A stretch of DNA of 64,000 nucleotides from Chamaelirium japonicum (Eukaryota > Streptophyta > Magnoliopsida > Liliales > Melanthiaceae). The notes under the pieces are model-generated. The model saw only the letters and a list, made by a program, of their open reading frames with translations, did not search any database and was not told the origin of the DNA. The position numbers and the translations under genes are program-made. Of the stretch, positions 40,420 through 53,895 are shown piece by piece. Location: the NCBI GenBank assembly GCA_947650365.1, contig CANTAL010000002.1, positions 3,045,501-3,109,500 on the forward strand, given 5' to 3'. The first letter of the stretch is position 1, and each line of letters opens with the position of its first letter.

Positions 40420-42656
40420 TTTGCACGAATGTATCCACTCTAATTCATTCATACGATCCATTCTAATTCATTCGCACGAATGTATCCATTCCAATTCATT
40501 CGTACGATCCATTCTAATTCATTCGCACAATCTATTCTAATTCATTCGTACGATCAATTCTAATTCATTAGCATGATCCATTCTAATTCATTCGTACGAT
40601 CTATTCAATTTCATTCGTACAATCCATTCTTACTCAATCATATGATCCATTCTAATCCAATCGCACAATCTATTCTAATTCATTCGTACGATCCATTCTA
40701 TTTCATTCGTACGATCTATTCTAATTCATACGATCCATTCTATTTCATTCATACGATCCATTTTAATTCATTCGCACGATCCATTCTAATTCATTCATAC
40801 GATCCATTCTAATTCATTCGTATGATCCATTCTAATTTCTTCGTATGATCTATTCTAATTCCTTCGTACGATCCATTCTAATTCCTTCGTACGATCCATT
40901 CAAATTCATTCGCACGAATCTATCCATTCTAATTCATTCGTACGATCCATTCTAATTCATTCGCACGATCCATTCTAATTCATTAATACGATCCAATCTA
41001 ATTCATTCATACGATCTATTCTAATTCATTCGCACGAATATATCCTTTCTAATTCATTCGTACGATCCATTCTAATTCATTCGCACAATCTATTCTAATT
41101 CATTAGTACGATCCATTCTAATTCATTCGTACGATCCATTCTAATTCATTGGCACGATCCAAATTCATTTATCCGTATGATCTATTCTATTTCATTCGTA
41201 CAATCCATTCTTATCGCACGATCCATTCTAATTCATTCGCACGATCCATTCTCCATTCTAATTCCTTCGTACGATCCATTCTAATTCCTTCGTATCCATT
41301 CTAATTCACTCATACGATCCATTCTAATTCATTTATACGATCCATTCTAATTCATTTGCATGAATGTATCCATTCTAATTCATTCGTACGATCCATTTTA
41401 ATTCATTCGCACAATCTATTCTAATTCATTCATACAATCCATCCTAATTCATTCGCACGAATGTATCCATTCTAATTCATTCGTATAATCCATTCTATTT
41501 CATTCGTACGATCCATTCTTACTCATTCGTACGATCCATTCGTATCCATTCTAATTCATTCGTACGATCTATTCTAATTCATTCGTACGATCCATTCTAA
41601 TTCATTAATACGATCCAATCTAATTCATTCATACGATCCATTCTAATTCATTCGTACGATCCATTCTAATTCATTCGCCCGATCCATTCTAATTTATTCG
41701 CACGATCCATTCTAATTTATTCACACAATCCATTCTAATTCTTTTGCACGAATGTATCCATTCTAATTCATTCGTACGATCCATTCTAATTCATTCGTAC
41801 GATCCATTCTAATTCATTCGTATGATCTATTCTAATTCATTCGCATGATCCATTCTAATTCCTTCGTACGATCCATTCTAATTCATTCGTACGATCTATT
41901 CTAATTCATTCATACGATCCATTCTAATTCATTTGCACGATCCATTCTAATTCATTCGCATGATCCATTCTAATTCATTCGTACGATCGATTCTAATTCA
42001 TTCATACGATCCATTCTAATTCATTCGCACGAATGTATCCATTCTAATTTATTCGTACGATCCATTCTAATTCATTCATACGATCCATCCTAATTCATTC
42101 GCACGAATGTATCCATTCTAATTCATTCGTACAATCCATTCTATTTCATTCGTACGATCCATTCTTACTCATTCGTACGATCCATTCGTATCCATTCTAA
42201 TTCATTCGTACGATCTATTCTAATTCATTCGTACGATCCATTCTAATTCATTAATACGATCCAATCTAATTCATTCATACGATCCATTCTAATTCATTCG
42301 TACGATCCATTCTAATTCATTCGCACGATCCATTCTAATTCATTCGCACGATCCATTCTAATTCATTCATACGATCCATTCTAATTCATTTGTACGATCC
42401 ATTCTAATTCATTCGCACGATCAAATCTAATTCATTCATACGATCCATTCTAATTCATTCGTACGATCCATTCTAATTCATTCGCACGATCCATTCTAAT
42501 TCATTCGCACGATCCATTCTAATTCATTCGTACGATCCATTCTAATTCATTCGTACGATTCATTCTAATTCAATCCATTCTAATTCATTCGCACGATCCA
42601 TTCTAATTCATTCGTTCGATCCATTCTAATTCATTCGTACGATCCATTCTAATTCA
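40420..42656 (+). repeat. 2,237-bp tandem duplication, copy 1
   Basis: Shared landmarks at offset 2,237: CGAATGTATCCACTC (40,426 and 42,663), module A (40,573 and 42,810), module C, TTATCGCACG (41,211 and 43,448) and TATGATCTATT (41,821 and 44,058). Point differences and at least one 23-bp unit gain or loss show it is older than the 5,347-bp one. Outer edges are approximate. Confidence 0.85.
40573..40812 (+). repeat. Module A copy
   Basis: 240 bp, first copy within the 2,237-bp duplication. Confidence 0.9.
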
Positions 42657-44100
42657 TTTGTACGAATGTATCCACTCTAATTCATTCATACGATCCATTC
42701 TAATTCATTCGCACGAATGTATCCATTCCAATTCATTCGTACGATCCATTCTAATTCATTCGCACAATCTATTCTAATTCATTCGTACGATCAATTCTAA
42801 TTCATTAGCATGATCCATTTTTATTCATTCGTACGATCTATTCTATTTCATTCGTACAATCCATTCTAACTCAATCGTATGATCCATTCTAATCCATTCG
42901 CACAATCTATTCTAATTCATTCGTACGATCCATTCTATTTCATTCGTACGATCCATTCTAATTCATACGATCCATTCTATTTCATTCATACGATCCATTT
43001 TAATTCATTCGCACGATCCATTCTAATTCATTCATACGATCCATTCTAATTCATTCGTACGATCCATTCTAATTTCTTCGTATGATCTATTCTAATTCCT
43101 TCGTACGATCCATTCTAATTCTTTCGTACGATCCATTCAAATTCATTCGCACGAATCTATCCATTCTAATTCATTCGTACGATCCATTCTAATTCATTCG
43201 CACGATCCATTCTAATTCATTAATACGATCCAATCTAATTCATTCATACGATCTATTCTAATTCATTCGCACGAATATATCCTTTCTAATTCATTCGTAC
43301 GATCCATTCTAATTCATTCGCACAATCTATTCTAATTCATTAGTACGATCCATTCTAATTCATTCGTACGATCCTTTCTAGTTCATTAGCACGATCCAAA
43401 TTCATTTATCCGTACGATCTATTCTATTTCATTCGTACGATCCATTCTTATCGCACGATCCATTCTAATTCATTCGCACGATCCATTCTCCATTCTAATT
43501 CCTTCGTACGATCCATTCTAATTCCTTCGTATCCATTCTAATTCACTGATACGATCCATTCTAATTCATTCATACGATCCATTCTAATTCATTCGCATGA
43601 ATGTATCCATTCTAATTCATTCGTACGATCCATTCTAATTCATTCGCACAATCTATTCTAATTCATTTATACGATCCATCCTAATTCATTCGCAGGAATG
43701 TATCCATTCTAATTCATTCGTACAATCCATTCTATTTCATTCGTACGATCCATTCTTACTCATTCGTACGATCCATTCGTATCCATTCTAATTCATTCGT
43801 ACGATCTATTCTAATTCATTCGTACGATCCATTCTAATTCATTAATACGATCCAATCTAATTCATTCATACGATCCATTCTAATTCATTCGTACGATCCA
43901 TTCTAATTCATTCGCCCGATCCATTCTAATTTATTCGCACGATCCATTCTAATTTATTTATACGATCCATTCTAATTCATTCATACAATCCATTCTAATT
44001 CTTTTGCACGAATGTATCCATTCTAATTCATTCGTACGATCCATTCTAATTCATTCGTATGATCTATTCTAATTCATTCGCATGATCCATTATAATTCAT
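42657..44100 (+). repeat. 2,237-bp tandem duplication, copy 2 (partial)
   Basis: Second copy, traceable to about 44,100, after which it diverges and meets the switch at 44,205. Its module A has a TTCTAA that closes the frame which stays open in copy 1. Confidence 0.8.
42810..43049 (+). repeat. Module A copy, frame closed
   Basis: Same module 2,237 bp downstream. CTTACTC has become CTAACTC, which puts a TAA into the frame that stays open elsewhere, so the frame is not maintained. Confidence 0.9.
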
Positions 44101-44205
44101 TCATACGATCCAATCTAATTCATTCGTACGATCCATTCTAATTCATTCGCACGAATGTATCAATTCTAATTCATTCGTACGATCCATTCTAATTCATTCA
44201 TACCT

Positions 44206-44474
44206 GTACGAATGAATTAGAATGGATACATTCGTGCGAATGAATTAGAATGGATCGTATGAATGAATTAGATTGGATCGTATGCATGAATTAGAATGGA
44301 TCGTGCGAATGAATTAGAATGGATCGTACGAATGAATTAGAATGGATCGAACGAATGAATTAGAATAGATACATTCGTGCAAAAGAATTAGAATGGATTG
44401 TATGAATGAATTAGAATGGATCGTGCGAATGAATTAGAATGGATCGTACGAATGAATTAGAATGGATACATTCG
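44206..44474 (-). repeat. Satellite block R23 (short)
   Basis: About eleven units including GTGCAAAAGAA. Ends on ACATTCGAATTCATTCG as at 1.4 kb; the following GATCCATATTC unit is also shared with 1.43 kb. Confidence 0.9.
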
Positions 44475-45080
44475 AATTCATTCGTACGATCCATTCTAAT
44501 TCCTTCGTACGATCCATATTCTAATTCATTCGCACGATCCATTCTAATTCGTTTGTACGATCCATTCTAATTCATTCGCACAATCTATTCTAATTCATTC
44601 GTACGATCCATTCTAATTCATTCGCACGATCCATTCTAATTCATTCATACGATCCATTCTATTTCATTCGTACGATCCATTCTTACTCATTCGTACGATC
44701 CATTCTAATTCATTTGCACGAAGGTATCCATTCTAATTCATTCGTACTATCCATTCTAATTCCTTCGTACGATCCATTCTAATTCCTTCGTACGATCCAT
44801 TCTAATTCATTCGTACGATCCATTCTAATTCATTCGTACGATCCATTCTAATTCCTTCGTATGATCCATTCTAATTCATTCATACAATCCATTCTAATTC
44901 TTTTGCACGAATGTATCCATTCTAATTCATTCGTTCGATCCATTCTAATTCATTCGTACGATCCATTCTAATTCATTCGCACGATCCATTCTAATTCATG
45001 CATACGATCCAATCTAATTCATTCATACGATCCATTCTTATTCATTCGCACGAATGTATCCATTCTAATTCATTCGTACA
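44475..45080 (+). repeat. Satellite block F24
   Basis: Partial module B (AAGGTATCC and GTACTATCC units without the anchor) fused to a CTTTTGCACGAATG stretch. Ends TACATGTA (45,077-45,084). Confidence 0.9.
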
Positions 45081-47364
45081 TGTATGAATGAATTAGAATG
45101 GATCGTACGAATGAATTAGAGTTGATACATTCGTGCGAATGAATTAGAATGGATCGTATGAATGAATTAGATTGGATCGTATGCATGAATTAGAATGGAT
45201 CGTGCGAATGAATTAGAATGGATCGTGCGAATGAATTAGAATGGATCGTACGAATGAATTAGAATGGATCGTATGAATGAATTAGATTGGATCGTATTAA
45301 TGAATTAGAATGGATCATACGAATGAATTAGAATAGATCGTACGAATGAATTAGAATGGATACGAATGGATCGTACGAATGAGTAAGAATGGATCGTACG
45401 AATGAAATAGAATGGATTGTACGAATGAATTAGAATGGATACATTCGTGATAATGAATTAGGACGGATCGTATGAATGAATTAGAATAGATTGTGCGAAT
45501 GAGTTAGAATGGATCGTACGAACGAATTAGAATGGATTGTATTAATGAATTAGAATAGATCGTATGAATGAATTAGAATGGATCGTGCGAATGAATTAGA
45601 ATGGATCGTATGAATGAAATAGAATGGATCGTATGAATTAGAATGGATTGTACGAATGAATTAGAATGGATCATGCGTCGTACGAATGAATTAGAATGGA
45701 TCATATTAATGAATTAGAATGGATCGTATGAATGAATTAGAATGGATCGTGCGAATGAATTAAAATGGATCGTATAAATCAAATAGAATGGATCGTATGA
45801 ATTAGAATGGATCGTACGAATGAAATAGAATGGATCGTACGAATGAATTAGAATAGATTGTGCGAATGGATTAGAATGGATCATACGATTGAGTAAGATT
45901 GGATTGTACGAATGAAATAGAATAGATCGTACGAATGAATTAGAATGGATCGTATGAATGAATTATAATAGATCGTACGAATGAATTAAAATGGATCGTA
46001 TAAATGAATTAGAATGGATCGTACGAATGAGTAAGAATGGATCGTACGAATGAAATATAATGGATCGTATGAATGAATTAGAATGGATCGTGCGAATGAA
46101 TTAGAATGGATCATACGAATGAATTAGAATAGATTGTGCGAATGAATTAGAATGGATCGTACGAATGAATTAGAATTGATCGTACGAATAAATTAGAATG
46201 GATCGGGCGAATGAATTAGAATGGATCGTACGAATGAATTAGAATGGATCGTACGAATGAATTAGAATAGATTGTGTGAATGAATTAGAATGGATCGTAC
46301 GAATGAATTAGAAAGGATACATTCGTGCGAATGAATTAGAATGGATCGTATGAGTGTGAATGAATTAGAATGGATCGTGCGAATGAATTAGAATGGATCG
46401 TATTAATAAATTAGAATGGATCGTGCGAATGAATTAGAATGGATCGTACGAATGAGTACGAATGGATCGAGCGAATGAATAAGAATGGATCATATGAATG
46501 AATTAGAATGGATCGTATGAATGAATTAGAATGGATCGTGCGAATAAATTAGAATGGATCGTATGAATGAATTAGAATAGATTGTGCGAATGAATTAGAA
46601 TGGATCGTACGAATGTATTAGAATGGATACATTCGTGCGAATGAATTAGAATGGATCGTATGAATAAATTAGAATCGATCGTACGAATGAATTAGAATGG
46701 ATCATGCTAATGAATTAGAATGGATCGTGCGAATGAATTAGAATGGATCGTACGAATGAAATAGAATGGATTGTACGAATGAGATAGAATGGATCGTACG
46801 AATGAATTAGAATGGATACATTCATGCGAATGAATTAGAATGGATCATACGAATGAATTAGAATGGCTTCATTCGTGCGAATGAATTAGAATGGATCGTA
46901 CGAATGAGTAAGAATGGATCGTATGAATGAATTAGAATGGATTGAATTAGAATGAATCGTACGAATGAATTAGAATGGATCATACGAATGAATTAGAATG
47001 GATTGAATTAGAATGAATCATACGAATGAATTAGAATGAATCATACCGTACGAATGAATTAGAATGGATCATACGAAGGAATTAGAATGGATCGTACGTA
47101 TGAATTAGAATGGATCGTACGAAGGAATTAGAATGGATCGTACGAAGGAATTAGAATGGATAGTACGAATGAATTAGAATGGATACCATCGTGCAAATAA
47201 ATTAGAATGGATCGTACGAATGAGTAAGAATGGATCGTACGAATAAAATAGAATGGATCGTATGAATGAATTAGAATGAATCGTGCGAATGAATTAGAAT
47301 GGATCGTACGAATGAATTAGAATAGATTGGGTGAATGAATTAGAATGGATCGTACGAATGAATT
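45081..47364 (-). repeat. Satellite block R24
   Basis: Long reverse block with module A (45,714-45,953, frame kept only in part), GTATGAGTGTGAATG unit near 46,349 and module B (anchor 47,038-47,052). Ends GAATGAATTCTAATTCATTC, an inverted repeat with a 2-nt centre. Confidence 0.92.
45714..45953 (-). repeat. Module A copy (reverse), degraded start
   Basis: Variant order is kept, but the CATG that provides the start codon in other copies reads CGTATG. Private changes GTATAAATCAAATAG and GTAAGATTGG. Confidence 0.85.
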
Positions 47365-47436
47365 CTAATTCATTCATACGATCCATTCTAATTCATTCGT
47401 ACGATCCATTCTAATTCATTCGTACGATCCATTCTA
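47365..47436 (+). repeat. Satellite block F25 (72-bp island)
   Basis: Three consensus monomers between two reverse blocks, the shortest block of the window. Its right side forms a 51-nt perfect inverted repeat with the start of R25. Confidence 0.9.
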
Positions 47437-47487
47437 AGAATGGATCGTACGAATGAATTAGAATGGATCGTACGAATGAATTAGAAT
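47385..47487. repeat. Inverted repeat, 51-nt perfect arms, 1-nt centre
   Basis: Left arm 47,385-47,435, centre A at 47,436, right arm 47,437-47,487. I checked all 51 pairs; the first mismatch outward is C47,384 against A47,488. Confidence 0.95.
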
Positions 47488-47940
47488 AGATTGTGCGAAT
47501 GAATTAGAATGGATCGTACGAATGAATTAGAATGGATCGTACGAATGAATTAGAATGGATCGTATGAATGAATTAGAATGGATCGTGTGAATGAATTAGA
47601 ATGGATCATACGAATGAATTAGAATGGATACATTTGTGCGAATGAATTAGAATGGATCGTACGAATGAATTAGAATGAATCGTACGAAGGAATTAGAATG
47701 GATCGTACGAAGGAATTAGAAAGGATAGTACGAATGAATTAGAATGGATACCTTCGTGCAAATGAATTAGAATGGATCGTACGAATGAGTAAGAATGGAT
47801 CGTACGAATGAAATAGAATGGATCGTACGAATGAATTAGAATGGATCGTATGAATGAATTAGAATGGATCGTATGAATGAATTAGAATGGATCGTGCGAA
47901 TGAATTAGAATGGATCGTACGAATGAAATAGAATGGATTC
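47437..47940 (-). repeat. Satellite block R25
   Basis: First 51 nt are the exact complement of 47,385-47,435. Module B-type units with CCTTCG follow. Ends GATTCGCACGAATG. Confidence 0.92.
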
Positions 47941-48569
47941 GCACGAATGTATCCATTCTAATTCATTCGTACGATCCATTCTAATTGCTTCGTATGATCC
48001 ATTCTAATTCATTCGTACGGTATGATTCTTTCTAATTCATTAATACGATCCAATCTAATTCATTCATACGATCCATTCTAATTCATTCGTACGATCCATT
48101 CTAATTCATTCGCACGATCCATTCTAATTCATTCGCACGATCCATTCTAATTCATTCATACGATCCATTCTAATTCATTCGTTCGATCCATTCTAATTCA
48201 TTCGCACGATCCATTCTAATTCATTCGCACGAATGTATCCATTCTAATACATTCGTATGATCCATTCTAATTCATTCACACGATCCATTCTAATTCATTC
48301 ATACAATCCATTCTACTTCTTTTGCACGAATGTATCCATTCTAATTCATTCGTATGATCCATTCTATTTCATTCGTACAATCCATTCTAATTCATTCGTA
48401 CAATCCATTCTAATTCATTCGCACGATCTATTCGAATTCATTCGCACGAATGTATCCACTCTAATTCATTCATACGATCCATTCTAATTCCTTCGTACGA
48501 TCCATTCTATTTCATTCGTATGATCCATTCTATTTCATTCATATAATCCATTCTAATTCATTCTCACGA
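47941..48569 (+). repeat. Satellite block F26
   Basis: Starts with a shortened module B (anchor 48,014-48,028 directly after the block start). A module with open frame 48,257-48,487 follows; it is nearly the complement of 55,319-55,549. Ends CATTCTCACGACGAATGAG. Confidence 0.9.
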
Positions 48570-49463
48570 CGAATGAGATAGAATGGATCGTACGAATGAA
48601 TTAGAATGGATACATTCATGCGAATGAATTAGAATGGATCATACGAATGAATTAGAATGGATTCATACGTGCGAATGAATTAGAATGGATCGTATGAATG
48701 AATTAGAATGGATCGTGCGAATGAATTAAAATGGATCGTATGAATGAAATAGAATGGATCGTATGAATTAGAATGGATCGTACGAATGAAATAGAATGGA
48801 TCGTACGAATGAATTAGAATAGATTGTGCGAATGGATTAGAATGGATCATACGATTGAGTAAGAATGGATTGTAGGAATGAAATAGAATAGATCATACGA
48901 ATGAATTAGAATGGATCATGCTAATGAATTAGAATGGATCGTTCGAATGAATTAGAATAGATTGTGCGAATGAATTAGAATGGATCGTACGAATGAATTA
49001 GAAAGGATACATTCGTGCGAATGAATTAGAATGGATCGTATGAGTGTGAATGAATTAGAATGGATCGTGCGAATGAATTAGAATGGATTGTATTAATGAA
49101 TTAGAATGAATCGTACGAATGAATTAGAATGGATCGTATGAATGAATTAGAATGGATCGTACGAAGGAATTAGAATGGATAGTATGAATGAATTAGAATG
49201 GATACCTTCGTGCAAAAGAATTAGAATGGATCGTACGAATGAGTAAGAATGGATCGTACGAATGAAATAGAATGGATCGTATGAATGAATTAGAATGGAT
49301 CGTGCGAATGAATTAGAATGGATCGTACGAATGAATTAGAATAGATTGTGCGAATGAATTAGAAAGGATCGTACGAATGAATTAGAATGGATCGTACGAA
49401 TGAATTAGAATGGATCGTATGAATGAATTAGAATGGATCGTACGAATAAAATAGAATGGATTC
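48570..49463 (-). repeat. Satellite block R26
   Basis: Module A at 48,680-48,919 whose open frame is broken, GTATGAGTGTGAATG unit near 49,039, module B-type CCTTCG units. Ends GATTCGCACGAATG. Confidence 0.92.
48680..48919 (-). repeat. Module A copy (reverse), frame closed
   Basis: A CATACG variant in the first unit reads TTC GTA TGA on the reverse strand and stops the frame at once. This is one of the ordinary CpG-type changes of the satellite. Confidence 0.9.
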
Positions 49464-50153
49464 GCACGAATGTATCCATTCTAATTCATTCGTACGATCC
49501 ATTCTAATTCATTCGTACAATCCATTCTAATTCATTCGCACGATCCATTCGCATTCACTCAAACGATCCATTCTAATTCATTCATATGATCCATTCTAAT
49601 TCATTCGCACGAATGTATCCATTCTAATTCATTCGTACGATCCATTCTAATTCATTTGTACGAATGTATCCACTCTAATTCATTCATACGATCCATTCTA
49701 ATTCATTCGCACGAATGTATCCATTCCAATTCATTCGTACGATCCATTCTAATTCATTCGCAAAATCTATTCTAATTCATTCGTACGATCAATTCTAATT
49801 CATTAGCATGATCCATTCTAATTCATTCGTACGATCTATTCTATTTCATTCGTACAATCCATTCTTACTCAATCGTATGATCCATTCTAATCATGTCGTA
49901 CAATCTATTCTAATTCATTGGTACGATCCATTCTATTTCATTCGTACGATCCATTCTAATTCATTCGTACGATCCATTCTAATTCATTCGCACGATCCAT
50001 TCTAATTCATTCGCACGAATGTATCCATTCTAATTCATTCGTATGATCCATTCTAATTCATTCACACGATCCATTCTAATTCATTTATACAATCCATTCT
50101 ATTTCTTTTGCACGAATGTATCCATTCTAATTCATTCGTACGATCCATTCATA
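49464..50153 (+). repeat. Satellite block F27
   Basis: CGCATTCACTCAAACG variant near 49,549 and a shortened module A (49,808-50,005). Ends CATTCATAAGTATGAATG, an imperfect palindrome. Confidence 0.9.
49808..50005 (+). repeat. Module A copy, shortened
   Basis: Lacks the 19-bp unit and the CATTTTAATTC unit; AATCATGTCGTACAATC replaces the usual AATCCATTCGCACAATC. Confidence 0.85.
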
Positions 50154-50806
50154 AGTATGAATGAATTAGAATGGATCATGCTAATGAATTAGAATTGATC
50201 GTACGAATGAATTAGAATAGATTGTGCGAATGAATTAGAATGGATCGTACGAATGAATTGGAATGGATACATTCTTGCGAATGAATTAGAATGGATTGTA
50301 TGAATGAATTAGAGTGGATACATTCGTACAAATGAATTAGAATGAATCGTACGAATGAATTAGAATGGATCGTACGAATGAGTAAGAATGGATCGTACGA
50401 ATGAATTAGAATGGATTGAATTAGAATGGATCGTACGAATAAATTAGAACGGATCGTACGAAGGAATTAGAATGGATCGTACGAAGGAATTAGAATGGAT
50501 AGTACGAATGAATTAGAATGGATACCTTCATGCAAATGAATTAGAATGGATCGTACGAATGAGTAAGAATAGATCGTATGAATGAAATAGAATGGATCGT
50601 ATCAATGAATTAGAATGGATCGTGCGAATGAAGTAGAATGGATCGTACGAATGAATTAGAATAGAATGTGCGAATGAATTAGATTGGATCGTACGAATGA
50701 ATTAGAATGGATCGTACGAATTAATTAGAATGGATCGTATGAATGAATTAGAATGGATCGTGCGAATGAATTAGAATGGATTGTACGAATGAAATAGAAT
50801 GGATTC
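50154..50806 (-). repeat. Satellite block R27
   Basis: Starts in the middle of the module A right flank (CATGCTAATGAATTAGAATTGATC), then CCTTCG-type units. Ends GATTCGCACGAATG. Confidence 0.9.
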
Positions 50807-51149
50807 GCACGAATGTGTCCATTCTAATTCATTCATATGATCCATTCTAATTCTTCGTTCAATCCATTCTAATTCATTCGCACGATCCATTCACATTCAC
50901 TCAAACGATCCATTCTAATTCATTCATATGATCCATTCTAATTCATTCGCACGAATGTATCCATTCTAATTCATTCGTACGATCCATTCTAATTCATTTG
51001 TACGAATGTATCCACTCTAATTCATTCATACGATCCATTCTAATTCATTCGCACGAATGTATCCATTCCAATTCATTCGTACGATCCATTCTAATACATT
51101 CGCACAATCTATTCTAATTCATTCGTACGATCAATTCTAATTCATTAGC

Positions 51150-51389
51150 ATGATCCATTCTAATTCATTCGTACGATCTATTCTATTTCATTCGTACAAT
51201 CCATTCTTACTCAATCGTATGATCCATTCTAATCCATTCGCACAATCTATTCTAATTCACTCGTACGATCCATTCTATTTCATTCGTACGATCCATTCTA
51301 ATTCCTATGATCCATTCTATTTCATTCATACGATCCATTTTAATTCATTCGCACGATCCATTCTAATTCATTCATACGATCCATTCTAA
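51150..51389 (+). repeat. Module A copy
   Basis: 240 bp; the 19-bp unit reads AATTCCTATGATCC. Confidence 0.9.
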
Positions 51390-52587
51390 TTCATTCGTAC
51401 GATCATTCTAATTTCTTCGTAGATCCATTCTAATTCCTTCGTACGATCCATTCAAATTCATTAGCATGAATCTATCCATTCTAATTCATTCGTACGATCC
51501 ATTCTAATTCATTCGCACGATCCATTGTAATTCATTAATACGATCCAATCTAATTCATTCATACGATCTATTCTAATTCATTCGCACGAATATATCCTTT
51601 CTAATTCATTCGTACGATCCATTCTAATTCATTCGCACAATCTATTCTAATTCATTAGTACGATCCATTCTAATTCATTCGTACGATCCATTCTAATTCA
51701 TTAGCACGATCCAAATTCATTTATCCGTACGATCTATTCTATTTCATTCGTACGATCCATTCTTATCGCACGATCCATTCTAATTCATTCGCACGATCCA
51801 TTCTCCATTCTAATTCCTTCGTACGATCCATTCTAATTCCTTCGTATCCATTCTAATTCACTCATACGATCCATTCTAATTCATTCATACGATCCATTTT
51901 AATTCATTCGCATGAATGTATCCATTCTAATTCATTCGTACGATCCATTCTAATTCATTCACACAATCTATTCTAATTCATTCATACGATCCATCCTAAT
52001 TCATTCGCACGAATGTATCCATTCTAATTCATTCATACAATCCATTCTATTTCATTCGTACGATCCATTCTTACTCATTCGTACGATCCATTCGTATCCA
52101 TTCTAATTCATTCGTACGATCTATTCTAATTCATTCGTACGATCCATTCTAATTCATTAATACGATCCAATCTAATTCATTCATACGATCCATTCTAATT
52201 CATTCGTACGATCCATTCTAATTCATTCGCACGATCCATTCTAATTCATTCGCACGATCCATTCTAATTCATTCGTACGATCCATTCTAATTCATTCGTA
52301 AGATCCAATCTAATTCATTCAAACGATCCATTCTAATTCTTTCGCACGAATGTATCCTTTCTAATTCATTCGTACGATCCATTCTAATTCATTCGCACGA
52401 TCCATTCTAATTCATTCGCACGATCCATTCTATTTCATTCATACGATCCATTCTAGTTAATTTGTACGATCCATTCTAATTCATTCGTAAGATCCAATCT
52501 AATTCATTCATACAATCCATTCTAATTCTTTCGCATGAATGTATCCATTCTAATTCATTCGTACGATCCATTCTAATTCATTAGCAC

Positions 52588-52607
52588 GAAAAAACACGAT
52601 CCACTCA
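52588..52607 (+). repeat. A6 junction marker
   Basis: Preceded by TTAGCAC rather than TTAGCAT, as in the copies at 54.8 and 62.95 kb. Confidence 0.9.
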
Positions 52608-52612
52608 CATAC

Positions 52613-53895
52613 GAATAAATTAGAATGAATTAGAATGGATTGTGTGAATGAAATTGATCGTACGAATGAATTAGAATAGATTGTGCGAATGAATTAGAAT
52701 GGATCGTACGAATGAATTGGAATGGATCATACGAATGAATTAGAATGGATAGTACGAATGAATTAGAATGGATACATTCATGCGAATGAATTAGAATGGA
52801 TCGTATGAATGAATTAGAATGGATCGTATGTGTGAATTAGAATGGATACGAAGGAATTAGAATGGATCGTACGAAGGAATTAGAATGGAGAATGGATCGT
52901 GCGAATGAATTAGAATGGATCGTACGAATGAAATAGAATAGATCGTACGGATAAATGAATTTGGATCGTACTAATGAATTAGAATGGATCGTATGAATGA
53001 ATTAGAATGGATCATACTAATGAATTAGAATAGATTGTGCGAATGAATTAGAATGGATCTTACGAATGAATTAGAAAGGATATATTCGTGCGAATGAATT
53101 AGAATAGATCGTATGAGTGAATTAGATTGGATCGTATTAATGAATTAGAATGGATCGTGCGAATGAATTAGAATGGATCGTACGAATGAATTAGAATGGA
53201 TAGATTCGTGCGAATGAATTTGAATGGATCGTATGAAGGAATTAGAATGGATCGTACGAAGGAATTAGAATAGATCATACGAAGAAAATAGAATGGATCG
53301 TACGAATGAATTAGAATGGATCGTATGAATGAATTAGAATGGATCGTGCGAATGAATTAAAATGGATCGTATGAATGAAATAAAATGGATCGTATGAATT
53401 AGAATGGATCGTACGAATGAAATAGAATGGATCGTACGAATGAATTAGAATAGATTGTGCGAATGGATTAGAATGGATCATACGATTGAGTAAGAATGGA
53501 TTGTACGAATGAAATAGAATAGATCGTACGAATGAATTAGAATGGATCATGCTAATGAATTAGAATTGATCGTACGAATGAATTAGAATAGATTGTGCGA
53601 ATGAATTAGAATGGATCGTACGAATGAATTGGAATGGATACATTCGTGCGAATGAATTAGAATGGATCATATGAATGAATTAGAGTGGATACATTCGTAC
53701 AAATGAATTAGAATGGATCGTACGATTGAATTAGAATGGATACATTCGTGCGAATGAATTAGAATGGATCATATGAATAAATTAGAATGGATCGTTTAAG
53801 TGAATGCGAATGATCCTGCGAGTGAATTAGAATGGATTGTACGAATGAATTAGAATGGATCGTACGAATGAATTAGAATGGATACATTCGTGCGA
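52613..53895 (-). repeat. Satellite block R28
   Basis: Reverse module C (52,949-52,964) followed by module A (53,311-53,550), the mirror of the order in F28. Contains CGTTTAAGTGAATGCG near 53,791. Ends GTGCGAATCCATTC. Confidence 0.93.
53311..53550 (-). repeat. Module A copy (reverse)
   Basis: 240 bp, translation identical to the 51,150 copy on the other strand. Confidence 0.9.

Larger units (their letters stand above)
40229..44205 (+). repeat. Satellite block F23 (4.0 kb, longest)
   Basis: Longest stretch without an orientation switch. Contains a 2,237-bp tandem duplication with module A (40,573-40,812 and 42,810-43,049) and module C (41,159-41,174 and 43,396-43,411) in each copy. Ends CATTCATACCTGTACGAATG. 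Confidence 0.94.
50807..52612 (+). repeat. Satellite block F28
   Basis: Resembles the 40.3-42.3 kb part of F23: module A (51,150-51,389), module C (51,711-51,726), then TTATCGCACGATCC and CATTCTCCATTC joins in the same order. Ends with the A6 marker (52,588-52,607). Confidence 0.93.

Noticed and set aside
48257..48487. 76-codon frame with the identical translation at 55,319-55,549 on the other strand
   Set aside because: Identity reflects duplication of a module in opposite orientation; composition is the same repeat and nothing marks it as a gene.
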